This document shows, piece by piece, positions 1 to 8,870 of a DNA stretch of 64,000 nt (positions are counted from its first letter, which is position 1; every line of letters starts with the position of its first letter). This DNA is from Paenibacillus xylanilyticus. Lineage in GTDB: Bacteria; Bacillota; Bacilli; Paenibacillales; Paenibacillaceae. The position numbers were made by a program, and so were the translations under genes. Location of the stretch: positions 1,809,001 to 1,873,000 of the forward strand of contig NZ_CP044310.1 of the NCBI RefSeq assembly GCF_009664365.1. The letters are read 5' to 3'. Below the pieces are notes generated by a model. That model had not been told where the DNA came from. It did not search any database and saw only the letters and a program-made list of their open reading frames with translations.

Positions 1-1184
1 TTTGTGTGATGAGGGCTTATATGGCTTATCTAAACAGGGATTTACAAGGGCTGTCTGATCATCTGATATCCTATATTGATCAAGGTTATCCGGATGATAT
101 TGCGTTTCAGTATATGGATTATGACCGGAGGGAAAGCATGCGTCTGCGCAGCTTCCACGGTGTGAACGGTTCCTTGCAACGAGGCGAACAATGCTTCGGT
201 ACAATCACGAATCGTTGGTTTGCCGAGAGTTCTTATGTGACCTCCTATTATGGTACTGGCTATGCAGAAATAAAGCTGGAGCAAAACCGCTTGTCCGAAG
301 CGATTCATTATGCGGATCGTGCGCTTGACATTGCACTCCAGATCAAAGTCGCTGCACTTCTGGTCCCTGCCTACGTTCTCAAAGCAAGAATAGAAACGGC
401 TCAAGGCAGACCAAATGAAGGGATGAAGCTGCTGCAGCAGCTCTGTGTTCTGTTATCTGTCAAGGATCTGGAATACTGGCAGCCGATCATTCAGGCACAT
501 CAATACCGTTTGCAACTCGAGATTCAACCTGTAGCCACAGCACAACTTGTGGTTGATGACTCCATTATCGAAATCGTGAACCCTGAGATCAGCTGTGATC
601 AGGTATTCAGCTCGCTTGTACGTGTGCGGGCTAAACTCCTGTTAGGGGATGAGGAAGAGTCCTTGAATGAGCTGAAACGCATACGTACACTTGCTGAAGA
701 ACGGAACTGGTTAACGGAACAAGTCGAGTGCGGACTGCTTGAGGCTCAGATTCTTCAACGCCAAGGGCATCAGGAGGAGTGTATGGCTCCGCTGCTGCGG
801 GCTATAGCGATTGGCAGTTCCGAGGGCTACATTCGTTCTTTTATAAACGAAGGCGAACCGGTCAAGAGCCTTTTGCAGCATTACCTGCACCTGCGTCGTA
901 CGCATTCCATACCAGATTCGGGCATTAAACTGGCCTATGTAAAGGAGCTGCTATCCGCATTTGCAAAAGAAAATCGGGGTGGTATTCCCTCCGTGCGACT
1001 TAGTCCCATGGAGCAACGAGTATTTGGATACATTGCTGAAGGGTTAACCAGCAAACAAATCGCAGCTGAGTTTGGGATTTCCGCAGGAACGGTTAATACG
1101 CATATCAGGCGGGTGTTTGCGAAGCTAGGCGCGAGTAGTCGTGCGCATGCCGTACAGATTGCCGAGCAGCAGGGCTGGCTGTGA
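1..1184 (+). CDS. LuxR-family transcriptional regulator, MalT-like, 5' truncated
   Basis: C-terminal part of a large ATP-dependent LuxR/MalT-type regulator. The reading frame is open to the left edge (first full codon at position 3), so the usual N-terminal NTPase region lies outside the window. What remains is a long helical, TPR-like sensor region (roughly residues 60-300 of the visible part) and a C-terminal LuxR helix-turn-helix of about 60 residues, with LSPMEQRVFGYIAEGLTSKQ followed by the recognition helix around SAGTVNTHIRRVF. The family activates transcription on binding a small inducer. No target is evident here, although an SLH surface protein follows 130 bp downstream. Confidence in the family is high; the ligand is unknown. 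Confidence 0.85.
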   Translation, partial: CVMRAYMAYLNRDLQGLSDHLISYIDQGYPDDIAFQYMDYDRRESMRLRSFHGVNGSLQRGEQCFGTITNRWFAESSYVTSYYGTGYAEIKLEQNRLSEAIHYADRALDIALQIKVAALLVPAYVLKARIETAQGRPNEGMKLLQQLCVLLSVKDLEYWQPIIQAHQYRLQLEIQPVATAQLVVDDSIIEIVNPEISCDQVFSSLVRVRAKLLLGDEEESLNELKRIRTLAEERNWLTEQVECGLLEAQILQRQGHQEECMAPLLRAIAIGSSEGYIRSFINEGEPVKSLLQHYLHLRRTHSIPDSGIKLAYVKELLSAFAKENRGGIPSVRLSPMEQRVFGYIAEGLTSKQIAAEFGISAGTVNTHIRRVFAKLGASSRAHAVQIAEQQGWL

Positions 1185-1315
1185 GTGTACAGCAAGCTGT
1201 CTATCGTTTTGTAGACTATTTTCTCATGGAAGTCTCTCCTACAATAAAGACAATTAATAACTTTGCTTTTTAAGAAGAAGCATGGTTAGAGTCATGTGGG
1301 AGGTAAAGCTTAACC

Positions 1316-3400
1316 ATGTCAACACATCTATCCAAAGGAAAAACACGAAACAAAAGCAACAGAATCTTACCTTATCTGGCAGTTCTATTGTCTGTCTCTA
1401 CACTTACTGTTCCTGGTACCGTAGGGGCGGCTGCAGGAACCGGGAGCACAAATGACTTACAGCAAGCCTCGTCTTGGGCGAAACAGGCCATTGAGATTGT
1501 TACAGAACAACAGATGTTCCCAGGTACGCAGGATGGATTGTTTCATCCGGGAGGGAGTCTTACACGCGGTGATCTGGCGTATATTTTGGTTCGGATGGCG
1601 GATTTGAATCAGGAGTCTGGAGTTCAGAATCCATCCGAAGTTTTCAAGGATCTGAATTCAGAGACGGATCACCTTGCTTTTATTGAATTGATAAACTCTG
1701 CAGGAATCATGAAAGGCTATCCTGATGGCACATTTCGTCCGGACGGATTGGTCACCAGGGAACAACTCGCAGTGACTCTGATGCGTTTGATTCAGTTTAG
1801 AGGATTTACTGAAGCAGGGGGTACGAACCCCATGCTATCTTTCAAGGATGCTTCCAGTATCAGTCCATGGGCTGCAGACAGCGTGAAGCAGGCAGTTAAA
1901 CTGGGCTTGTTAAAGGGCGAGAACGGCCAGTTTGCTCCGAAACGTGCTACAACAAGACAAGAAATGGCTGTGATTGCTTTGCGTGGAAGCGACGCGATCA
2001 AGACGCTTGAACAATCATCAGAACTGGATGATGCTGCTTCAGGTTCTGATTCGGATAAGCCAGATCAAGTGACGGAAGTTGAAGGGACGACTACAGGTAG
2101 TGGAGTTACAGGTAATTCTGGTGGAAACGCAACGAATGGGAGTGGAAACAATTCCGGCAGTGGAAGTGGAAATACAGGAGGAGGCAGCGGATCAACGCCA
2201 ACGAATCCAACCAATCCAACCAATCCAGAAACTCCTTCCAACCCTGAACCTGAAAATCAAACCCCAGTGGTGATTAACGATGGGTTGCCCGATCAGGAAC
2301 TTATTCTGGATCATGCGTCTCTGGAGTTTCAGGCTTCCTCTTACTTCAGTGATCCGGATGGAGAAGTCCTGCAATTTAGTATTATAGATGGAGATGAAAC
2401 GGTTGTTTCTACTGCGGTAGATGGTCAGACAATCAAGCTCACAGCAGTGGCAGAAGGAGAAGCTGTACTGACAGTCAAGGCTGTCGATAACCAGGGTGCC
2501 AGTGTTACTGCACAGCTCAAAATCACGGTCCTTGCGAATACGATCAGCAGGCAATTCCCTGATCCTAATTTAGCGCGAGCTGTTGCCTATTGGCTTGAGA
2601 AGGATGTGGATGATCCGTTAACCAAGCAGGAACTGGTGGAAGCACTGGTACAGACGGACGGAGGACTGTATGCGCGAGATGCGGGCATCTCTGACCTGAC
2701 AGGATATGAAATTTTCAAAGGCATGAACGTTACGGAAATTGACCTATCCGGGAATAACATCAGCCTTGTGAATGCTGAAGGTTTTACGCATTTGAAGAAG
2801 CTGGATTTATTCAGCAATCAACTTACAGAGGTCCATGTGTCAGGACTTTCAAACCTTGAGGAACTGGTATTGTCCTACAATCAGTTAACATCACTTGATG
2901 TAAGTGGCCTGAGTTCCCTTCAAGTGTTGGACGTTGGCGATAACCAACTGAATCATATCCCTACCGGAGTTGCTGACCTGCCTTTACTGCAAAACTTAAA
3001 TATCCGTTACAATTCCATTATGCTCAGAGACGAGCCTGACTTTACTTTGCATATGGGTCTGATTGAACGTTTACCGATGTACGATTTCGATGATGCTGCA
3101 CCAGTTCTGGTGGAAGCCCCCGCTGGGAACACGGTTTATGTTGGTGACGAAGAGACCGAGATCGATCTGGCATACATGTTTGAAGATGAAGATGATGACC
3201 GTTCAACACTGATTCTCACAGCAGAGTCACCGGACTCGCAGCTAGCTGAAGTCAGAGTGGAAGGACAGAAGCTGTATGTCAGAGCTCTTGCATCAAGTGA
3301 AACCCCGATTCAAATCCACGTGCAGGCTAGAGACGTGCTGGGCAGAATGGACACAGGATACGTAGAGGTCATGCTTAAAACGAGAGAAGAATTGCTTTAA
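1316..3400 (+). CDS. S-layer homology (SLH) domain protein with leucine-rich repeats
   Basis: Predicted secreted cell-wall protein of 694 aa. A basic N-terminus and hydrophobic stretch ending near VGAAAG form a signal peptide (about residues 1-40). Three SLH motifs follow (about 55-215), which in this family bind pyruvylated secondary wall polymer. Next come a Gly/Ser/Asn-rich linker, a Thr-Asn-Pro repeat, a cadherin/Ig-like beta domain (about 320-410, DPDGE and DNQGAS), leucine-rich repeats (about 455-565, LKKLDLFSNQLTEV type) and a final beta-rich domain. The ATG is preceded by GGGAGG about 11 nt upstream. A terminator follows at 3445. It probably displays the repeats on the surface; the ligand is unknown. 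Confidence 0.9.
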   Translation: MSTHLSKGKTRNKSNRILPYLAVLLSVSTLTVPGTVGAAAGTGSTNDLQQASSWAKQAIEIVTEQQMFPGTQDGLFHPGGSLTRGDLAYILVRMADLNQESGVQNPSEVFKDLNSETDHLAFIELINSAGIMKGYPDGTFRPDGLVTREQLAVTLMRLIQFRGFTEAGGTNPMLSFKDASSISPWAADSVKQAVKLGLLKGENGQFAPKRATTRQEMAVIALRGSDAIKTLEQSSELDDAASGSDSDKPDQVTEVEGTTTGSGVTGNSGGNATNGSGNNSGSGSGNTGGGSGSTPTNPTNPTNPETPSNPEPENQTPVVINDGLPDQELILDHASLEFQASSYFSDPDGEVLQFSIIDGDETVVSTAVDGQTIKLTAVAEGEAVLTVKAVDNQGASVTAQLKITVLANTISRQFPDPNLARAVAYWLEKDVDDPLTKQELVEALVQTDGGLYARDAGISDLTGYEIFKGMNVTEIDLSGNNISLVNAEGFTHLKKLDLFSNQLTEVHVSGLSNLEELVLSYNQLTSLDVSGLSSLQVLDVGDNQLNHIPTGVADLPLLQNLNIRYNSIMLRDEPDFTLHMGLIERLPMYDFDDAAPVLVEAPAGNTVYVGDEETEIDLAYMFEDEDDDRSTLILTAESPDSQLAEVRVEGQKLYVRALASSETPIQIHVQARDVLGRMDTGYVEVMLKTREELL

Positions 3401-3444
3401 AATTAGTGGCTTTTCAATTCAAGCAATCATATAATATTAGGTGC

Positions 3445-3475
3445 TGCGCATCTCCTCTGGAGGTGCGTTTTTTTA
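3445..3475 (+). terminator. Rho-independent terminator after SLH protein
   Basis: A 9-bp stem CGCATCTCC/GGAGGTGCG (one G-U pair) with loop TCT is followed by seven T residues. It lies 45 bp after the SLH gene stop. Confidence 0.85.
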
Positions 3476-3569
3476 TGCTGGATGCAGTCCAATAATGTTA
3501 GAATATTCAAGGAATGTATAGGAATGATTCCGTTTATAACGGCGAGAGTGACAGGGAGGAGAATGAACA

Positions 3570-3995
3570 ATGTCCGAAGGTACGTTGAATCCAAGTAATG
3601 CGGAAGAATCAGCCTATGTGCGTAATCAACTGATTGCATTTAATGCCGCTCATCTGAGTGAGGATCTGAAGCATCGGTATGAGGAATTGAATTTTAATAT
3701 CAAAAATGAGGCAGGGGATATCGTTGCCGGCGTCCTCAGCACGCTGTGCTGGAACTGGTTGGAACTCGATATCCTCTGGGTGGATGAGAAGCAGCGGCAC
3801 CAAGGCTATGGTTCCCAATTGCTGCTCGAGATTGAACGTATTGCACGTGAGAAAAGATGTGATTTTATTATGCTGAATACATTTTCGTTCCAGGCACCGG
3901 GCTTCTACAAGAAGCATGGATACCAATTAATGACAACCCTCGAGAACGCGCCAACAGGACATCGTCATTATTACTTTAAGAAGGATCTGACGTAG
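3570..3995 (+). CDS. GNAT-family N-acetyltransferase
   Basis: 141 aa, the length of a single GNAT domain. The acetyl-CoA-binding motif A is visible as RHQGYGSQLLLEIE (about residues 77-90), after the beta strand LELDILWVDEK. The C-terminal FYKKHGYQL matches the common GNAT ending. The ATG follows GGGAGGAG by 8 nt. The next gene (4048) is a second GNAT with a similar RIARE/DLGC region, so the two may be an old duplication. Acceptor substrate unknown. Confidence 0.85.
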   Translation: MSEGTLNPSNAEESAYVRNQLIAFNAAHLSEDLKHRYEELNFNIKNEAGDIVAGVLSTLCWNWLELDILWVDEKQRHQGYGSQLLLEIERIAREKRCDFIMLNTFSFQAPGFYKKHGYQLMTTLENAPTGHRHYYFKKDLT

Positions 3996-4047
3996 GGTAA
4001 GATATAGAGTACGGAACAACATGATAGGAATTTAGGAGGATCGATCT

Positions 4048-4485
4048 ATGGTTACAATCAAAGGCATTGAACTTCAGGATTTGCCGGCCTTAAGCCAATT
4101 GTACAATGAGTTGATGGGGACCCCCACCAATGAGGAGCAGATGCAGAAAATGTTTAAGTACATACAGCAAAATGGTCATTATCATGTGCTTGGTGCATTT
4201 TACAATGGCGAGCTGGCCGGATCTGTTATGGGGATCGAATGCATGGATCTCGTGGGTCAATGCAAGCCCTTCATGGTTGTGGAGAATGTGATCGTATCTG
4301 ATCAGGTACGAAGACAGGGAATCGGTCAGAAGCTGATGCTCCAGATTGAACGGATTGCGAGAGATCTCGGGTGCGAATACATGATTCTGGTATCTGGAGA
4401 TCAACGCAAGGAAGCACATCTTTTCTATGAAAAGCTTGGATTCAAGGATGAGAAGGTTCAAGGGTACCGGAAGCATTTTAACTGA
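4048..4485 (+). CDS. GNAT-family N-acetyltransferase
   Basis: 145 aa single-domain acetyltransferase. Motif A is RRQGIGQKLMLQIE (about residues 90-103), and the end FYEKLGFKDEKVQGYRK is typical of the family. The start is supported by TAGGAGGATCG 7 nt before ATG. It lies 52 bp after another GNAT on the same strand, and the two are probably co-transcribed because no terminator separates them. Substrate unknown. Confidence 0.87.
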   Translation: MVTIKGIELQDLPALSQLYNELMGTPTNEEQMQKMFKYIQQNGHYHVLGAFYNGELAGSVMGIECMDLVGQCKPFMVVENVIVSDQVRRQGIGQKLMLQIERIARDLGCEYMILVSGDQRKEAHLFYEKLGFKDEKVQGYRKHFN

Positions 4486-4564
4486 CCAGAAGGATTACTT
4501 AAGGAGCAAGGCGAATAAGGCATAGTCAATATGAAAACTTCATGAATCTGAGGGAGGCACTCTC

Positions 4565-4987
4565 GTGTTCAAAAAATGGGCTAATGTCTTGATGATTGTG
4601 AGTTTGATCTTCGCCGTATGTTCCCCAACATCCTACGCCGCTGCCAAAACGCTTAAGGTAACGGTGACGCTGGTGAGCGCCGAACTGGTAGAGAACAACT
4701 CCGTCGGCAACGAATGGGCGATAGGGGCAAGCGTGAACGGTAAAAACCTGAAGGAGGGTTCATCGGTTACATTAAATCTGAAATCAACCGATACGCTGAA
4801 ATTAAAAGCGGAAGCCGAAGAACAGGATAAGATTCCGGATATCGGAAGCAAGAGCGCGAATGTCAAAGTATCTTCATTTTCCAAATCAACGAATAAGACT
4901 CTTTCCGTTGTTGTAAAAGAGAACAGAGGCCGATATTCGGGTAACACGGCAACATGGGAGTTCAAATTCAAAATCAGCAAGAAGTGA
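4565..4987 (+). CDS. small secreted protein of unknown function
   Basis: 140 aa starting at GTG after GAGGGAGGCACTCTC. The first ~26 residues form a signal peptide ending at SYAAA. The mature part is beta-rich and lysine-rich (VTVTLVSAELVENNSVGNEW; WEFKFKISKK at the end) and has no cysteine. It looks like a small extracellular beta-sandwich protein. I do not recognise a named family. A strong bidirectional terminator follows directly. Confidence 0.65.
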   Translation: MFKKWANVLMIVSLIFAVCSPTSYAAAKTLKVTVTLVSAELVENNSVGNEWAIGASVNGKNLKEGSSVTLNLKSTDTLKLKAEAEEQDKIPDIGSKSANVKVSSFSKSTNKTLSVVVKENRGRYSGNTATWEFKFKISKK

Positions 4988-5007
4988 GAACTGGTACAAC
5001 AGCAAGG

Positions 5008-5034
5008 AAAAAGAGAGCTGACAGCTCTCTTTTT
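5008..5034. terminator. bidirectional Rho-independent terminator
   Basis: Perfect 12-bp inverted repeat AAAAAGAGAGCT-gac-AGCTCTCTTTTT, with A and T tracts on both sides. It sits between the convergent secreted-protein gene (4565, +) and the esterase-family gene (5039, -) and can serve both. Confidence 0.92.
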
Positions 5035-5038
5035 GTAT

Positions 5039-6496
5039 TTATTCCTTGTTTTGTTCTTGAGAATCTAATGAGGAGGAGCGGATATATTGCGGCGGATGTA
5101 CGTCGTCAATCATCAAAATGCCGTCATACTGATCACGCGGGACAAGGCTCTCAGGGATCATGCCCCAGCTGTATGCAAATCGTGGTTCGAACATCCAGGA
5201 GTTCCCGGTCTCTCTGTTCTGGTACCGAAGATCCAGGAAGCTATACGGTGTGTTCGTCGCAGACATAATAGCTTCAATGGAACCGGGTGCTGCTGGCTCA
5301 ACGGCATGAAGTCCTCCGGAGTTATCTGCTGTTTGGCCGCTTGATGCATACAATCCCAAAACATAACTGTATTTTTTCATTTCTTCCGAAAGTTTCTCCC
5401 CCATCATGGTTATGGGATAGGGCGAGCCCATGACTTCGCTCTGCGCCTTTCTGATGTGATCATTATGTCCCCATACTATAAATTTTTCGTTTGGATAAAC
5501 TTCGGTTGCAAGCCACATGAGATTGTCATGCATCGCCTGATCGCGCCATTCCATGGAATCTAGAAATGTCTCATAGTTGCCCTCATTCATTTCACTTGTA
5601 GCACGGATGGAAAGATCGACATATTCCTTCGCGACGCGAATTCGATCACTGAGGCTTCGCTCTAGCAGCATGGAAAGCTTGGGCTGATCCGGGTATTCTT
5701 TTTGCAGATAGGCCTGGTTCGGTTCGGATCTCAGGGATTGAAGAACGTCTTGGTATATCTGGATGATTTTATTTTTCTCAGCTCGATAGGCTTTCAGGTC
5801 CGTTCCTGCAGAGAAACTGGCTAGTTTTTGTTCCGTGTGTGCGAGACGATTCGCAAGTTCTTTATCCTTCAGCCACTTACCATCCAACAACGGGAATTGC
5901 AGCTGCATGTCGAAACCGGTTAGAATGAGGGGCTGTTCGGTTTTTGTACTTGTTTTGAGGTAATCGAATAAGGGCATCATTTCCTTGGACCACCAGACGC
6001 CGAAAATGGCGTTTTTCATCGTTTGCTCCGCATGCTGCTGGTTGGCCGTGGCATTAGCCAGCGACGTGTTGGAGAGACCGCTCTCAAATGCCAGAACATT
6101 GTATCCCATTTCCTGATGCAAAAACTGGATCAGCCGGGTCTTCGCCAGATTAAACTCGGCAACCCCATGAGAGCTTTCACCAAGGAATACAATTCGCTTG
6201 TCATGGAGCAGGGGTCTCAACATCTCGAGGTCCGAGAAGGAATCGCTCTCCTGACCTGTCTTCGCAGGCTGGATGCTCTCCAGTCGATATGCGTGATCTC
6301 TAGCCCACTTGTTCCATTCTGCAATTTTCTCATCCGATTTTTTTGCAGTTTCCACCTGGGTTACCTGTCCATGAATGGTCTCCACAGCGGTTGATGAAGC
6401 TGCACCTGCATATCCGGTTGGGTAGAGCAGATTCACCAGCATGACTGTAGACAGTGCAAGCACTGCACCCGTTTTTCGTTTGCTGAAATAGCTCAA
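5039..6496 (-). CDS. erythromycin esterase family protein, secreted
   Basis: 485 aa from a TTG start at 6496, chosen because GGAGGAGG lies 7 nt upstream; an in-frame ATG at 6526 lies before that site. The N-terminus (LSYFSKRKTGAVLALSTVML through AGAASS) is a signal peptide. The family core is visible: RIVFLGESSHGVAEFNLAKT (about residue 100), the conserved FESG, and WGHNDHIRKAQ near residue 340. Members hydrolyse macrolide lactones or have unknown hydrolase roles. Resistance function should not be assumed from family membership. It lies 57 bp downstream of an XRE regulator on the same strand, so co-transcription is likely. Confidence 0.85.
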   Translation of the reverse strand: MSYFSKRKTGAVLALSTVMLVNLLYPTGYAGAASSTAVETIHGQVTQVETAKKSDEKIAEWNKWARDHAYRLESIQPAKTGQESDSFSDLEMLRPLLHDKRIVFLGESSHGVAEFNLAKTRLIQFLHQEMGYNVLAFESGLSNTSLANATANQQHAEQTMKNAIFGVWWSKEMMPLFDYLKTSTKTEQPLILTGFDMQLQFPLLDGKWLKDKELANRLAHTEQKLASFSAGTDLKAYRAEKNKIIQIYQDVLQSLRSEPNQAYLQKEYPDQPKLSMLLERSLSDRIRVAKEYVDLSIRATSEMNEGNYETFLDSMEWRDQAMHDNLMWLATEVYPNEKFIVWGHNDHIRKAQSEVMGSPYPITMMGEKLSEEMKKYSYVLGLYASSGQTADNSGGLHAVEPAAPGSIEAIMSATNTPYSFLDLRYQNRETGNSWMFEPRFAYSWGMIPESLVPRDQYDGILMIDDVHPPQYIRSSSLDSQEQNKE

Positions 6497-6552
6497 AATA
6501 ACGCCTCCTCCATCTATAAATATCATAATGATTCCGTAAAGAACGTTCCGGC

Positions 6553-6756
6553 TTATGTCTGCTCATCGTCCCAGAACAGATCATTCAGTGTTCTGGAGAG
6601 TGCCTTGCATATGGCGATACATAAGCTGAGAGACGGATTATACTTGCCCAGTTCTATGAGACCAATGGTCTGCCTCGATACACCGACGATCCGTGCCAGA
6701 TCATCCTGTGATAGATCTTTTTCTACCCTGGCGACTTTCAATCGTATATTTTTCAT
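6553..6756 (-). CDS. XRE-family (HTH_3) transcriptional regulator, small
   Basis: 67 aa, almost entirely a Cro/CI-type helix-turn-helix: EKDLSQDDLARIVGVSRQTI and LIELGKYNPSLSLCIAICKA. I prefer the ATG at 6756 (MKNIRLK) because AAGGGTG lies 7 nt upstream; an ATG two codons earlier almost touches that site. It follows the DUF6773-like membrane gene by 23 bp. Such XRE/small-membrane-protein pairs recur in Firmicutes, and the regulator probably controls its own operon (inference). Confidence 0.88.
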   Translation of the reverse strand: MKNIRLKVARVEKDLSQDDLARIVGVSRQTIGLIELGKYNPSLSLCIAICKALSRTLNDLFWDDEQT

Positions 6757-6779
6757 GCCCATTCACCCTTGTATCCTTT

Positions 6780-7286
6780 CTATGAATCACACTGATCTTT
6801 ACTTGCGGCCTTTTGACTCGCCTTGTTTGCAAAGTGATGAACGATGACATTAAACCCTGCAAAGAGCGGGATGTAAAGCAGCAGTGAAAATATGAACACG
6901 AGGAAGAAATACCACCACTTCTCATGTGACGTATCGGCAAACATAACCGAGCTTCTTATGCCCAGGAACAAGGCCATCGAAATACCGATAATGAGACCCG
7001 TAATTACGTTTCGCTGGCTATACGAAATTTTGCTTGTCTGGTCGTGGACCTCAACTTCATCCGAATAAATGCCCAGCATGACGGATCGAACTCCGAAATA
7101 AATACTTCCTGCGAGAATGACGATCAATTCCGTCAACATGGAATACGTTTCCCATTGGAAAAAACTTTTGACCAAGATGGAGATGCCGCATAGATACATA
7201 ATTAATATGTAAGCTTCCTTGTACACCTTGTTTTTGAGATTGACGATACGCTCATCCTGGTTGCCCTTTTTGTTGAACCATTTCAT
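6780..7286 (-). CDS. DUF6773-like four-helix membrane protein
   Basis: 168 aa. Four hydrophobic segments are visible (about residues 27-47, 53-72, 95-112 and 125-150), with a charged loop GIYSDEVEVHDQTSK between the second and third. The basic N-terminus MKWFNKKGNQDERIV and the overall layout resemble the DUF6773 family found next to small XRE regulators. The ATG has AAAGGAGAGG 6 nt upstream. It is the first gene of the minus-strand operon reading into the XRE regulator and probably the esterase-family gene. Function unknown. Confidence 0.75.
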   Translation of the reverse strand: MKWFNKKGNQDERIVNLKNKVYKEAYILIMYLCGISILVKSFFQWETYSMLTELIVILAGSIYFGVRSVMLGIYSDEVEVHDQTSKISYSQRNVITGLIIGISMALFLGIRSSVMFADTSHEKWWYFFLVFIFSLLLYIPLFAGFNVIVHHFANKASQKAASKDQCDS

Positions 7287-7342
7287 GATTGACCTCTCCT
7301 TTGTAGGAATTGAAAATGTGGAGAATATTTCCTATGGGCCTT

Positions 7343-7371
7343 ATGATAATATTATTTGAGTCTTTTTGCAA
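7343..7371 (-). promoter_or_regulatory. sigma-A-type promoter for the DUF6773/XRE operon
   Basis: On the minus strand, TTGCAA (-35, 7366-7371), a 17-bp spacer, and TATCAT (-10, 7343-7348), about 57 bp before the DUF6773-like start codon. Fit to consensus is moderate to good. Confidence 0.6.
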
Positions 7372-7577
7372 TATATATATGTCATTTTGTTTAATATAGG
7401 ATGCATGTGGTGGGGATGGAAACCTGAAATTGTTCGGATACCATACAGCGATCATTAGAAGGTGCTGCCATCAGAGCAGCAATTTGTTCATCCAATAGGC
7501 ATTGATGTACTGCCCATTTGGTATGGTTTTTGGTAATATATACAAAGTGTTTGATAAGACTGGAGGTCATACATAAC

Positions 7578-8798
7578 ATGAGAATCGTGGATAACATCAA
7601 GGTATGGGGGGAGCCGCTGGAGAATGCAGTGAGTCAGGCAGTGACGTGTTCACAGCATGGAGATGTGCTTGGCGTTGCACTGATGGCTGACCATCACAAA
7701 GGGTACTCGCAACCGATCGGAGGTGTTGTCGCCTACCGTAACATGATTAGTCCTTCGGGCGTTGGATACGATATTGCCTGCGGAAACAAGGCGGTACGTA
7801 CAAATCTCATGTGGGAGGATATCAAGGAACAGATTGCCGTTATTATGGATGATATCAATGCAAACGTATCGTTCGGCGTGGGTCGCAATAATCCAACTCC
7901 GGTTGATCATGAGCTGTTTGATGATGCGAGTTGGAAGCTGTTCGATTCGATTGAACCTGGGCTGCAGCACAAATTAAAAACACTCGCACGCAACCAGCTT
8001 GGTACCGTAGGCAGCGGCAATCACTTTGTGGATATTTTCGTAGAGGAATTAACCGGTAAAGTATGGGTTGCGAATCATTTCGGCAGTCGGGGGTTTGGTC
8101 ATAAAGTCGCGAGCGGTTTCCTCAATCTGGCTGCAGGTCGTGAGTTCAGCGGGAAAGCGCCTGGAGAATCCATGGATCAGCCACCAACGTTGTTTGACTT
8201 GAACAGCGAAATGGGCGAAATGTATTGGGATGGAATGACACTCGCAGGCCGGTATGCCTATGCAGGACGAGATTATGTTATAGAACAGGTGCTTGGTATT
8301 CTTGGGGCGAGTGCGGAGTACTCGGTGCATAACCATCATAACTTTGCCTGGAAAGAACAGCATATGGGCGAAGACGTGGTCGTTGTGCGGAAAGGAGCCA
8401 CCCCGCTGGCACCTGCACAGCTAGGTTTTGTCGGAGGCAGCATGGGAGATATCTCAGTGATTGTGGAGGGCATCCACAGCGAGGAGAACGCGGAATCCTA
8501 CCGCAGCACGGTGCATGGGGCTGGACGGATCATGAGTCGTACCCAGGCTGCCGGGAAAATGAACTACAAGCTGCGCACTCGCATGGGCGGCGAAATAAGT
8601 GAAGAACAGATGCATGCGGCCATTCGGGCGTATGGCGTGGAGCTGAGGGGTGCAGGCACGGACGAAAGCCCGTTTGTGTATAAAAAGCTGCAGGATGTCT
8701 TGAATGCTCATGCAGACACTCTGAAAATCAACCATGTGCTGCGCCCTGTTGGCGTTGCCATGGCTGGTGGCAATGAATTTGATCCATATAAGGACTAG
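7578..8798 (+). CDS. rtcB: RtcB-family RNA ligase (3'-phosphate/5'-OH)
   Basis: 406 aa from ATG at 7578, with TGGAGGTC 9 nt upstream. RtcB joins RNA 2',3'-cyclic or 3'-phosphate ends to 5'-OH ends using GTP and Mn2+. The family's metal-site motifs are present: GVGYDIACGNK (Asp and Cys), QLGTVGSGNHFVDI, and VANHFGSRGFGH. The guanylated histidine lies in the HGAGR motif (STVHGAGRIMSR, about residue 315). The protein is shorter than the ~480-residue archaeal and human-type enzymes but normal for the bacterial short form. No archease gene is adjacent. A DUF4272 gene follows on the same strand. Confidence 0.93.
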   Translation: MRIVDNIKVWGEPLENAVSQAVTCSQHGDVLGVALMADHHKGYSQPIGGVVAYRNMISPSGVGYDIACGNKAVRTNLMWEDIKEQIAVIMDDINANVSFGVGRNNPTPVDHELFDDASWKLFDSIEPGLQHKLKTLARNQLGTVGSGNHFVDIFVEELTGKVWVANHFGSRGFGHKVASGFLNLAAGREFSGKAPGESMDQPPTLFDLNSEMGEMYWDGMTLAGRYAYAGRDYVIEQVLGILGASAEYSVHNHHNFAWKEQHMGEDVVVVRKGATPLAPAQLGFVGGSMGDISVIVEGIHSEENAESYRSTVHGAGRIMSRTQAAGKMNYKLRTRMGGEISEEQMHAAIRAYGVELRGAGTDESPFVYKKLQDVLNAHADTLKINHVLRPVGVAMAGGNEFDPYKD

Positions 8799-8870
8799 TG
8801 AGCTAGGTTCTGTCCGGGAGTCCTTGTTTAATTATGAATGATATGAACTTAATAGAAAAAGGTGAGCACC

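Noticed and set aside
5039..6496. Macrolide resistance gene
   Set aside because: Only family-level similarity can be seen; many members of this family have no resistance role.
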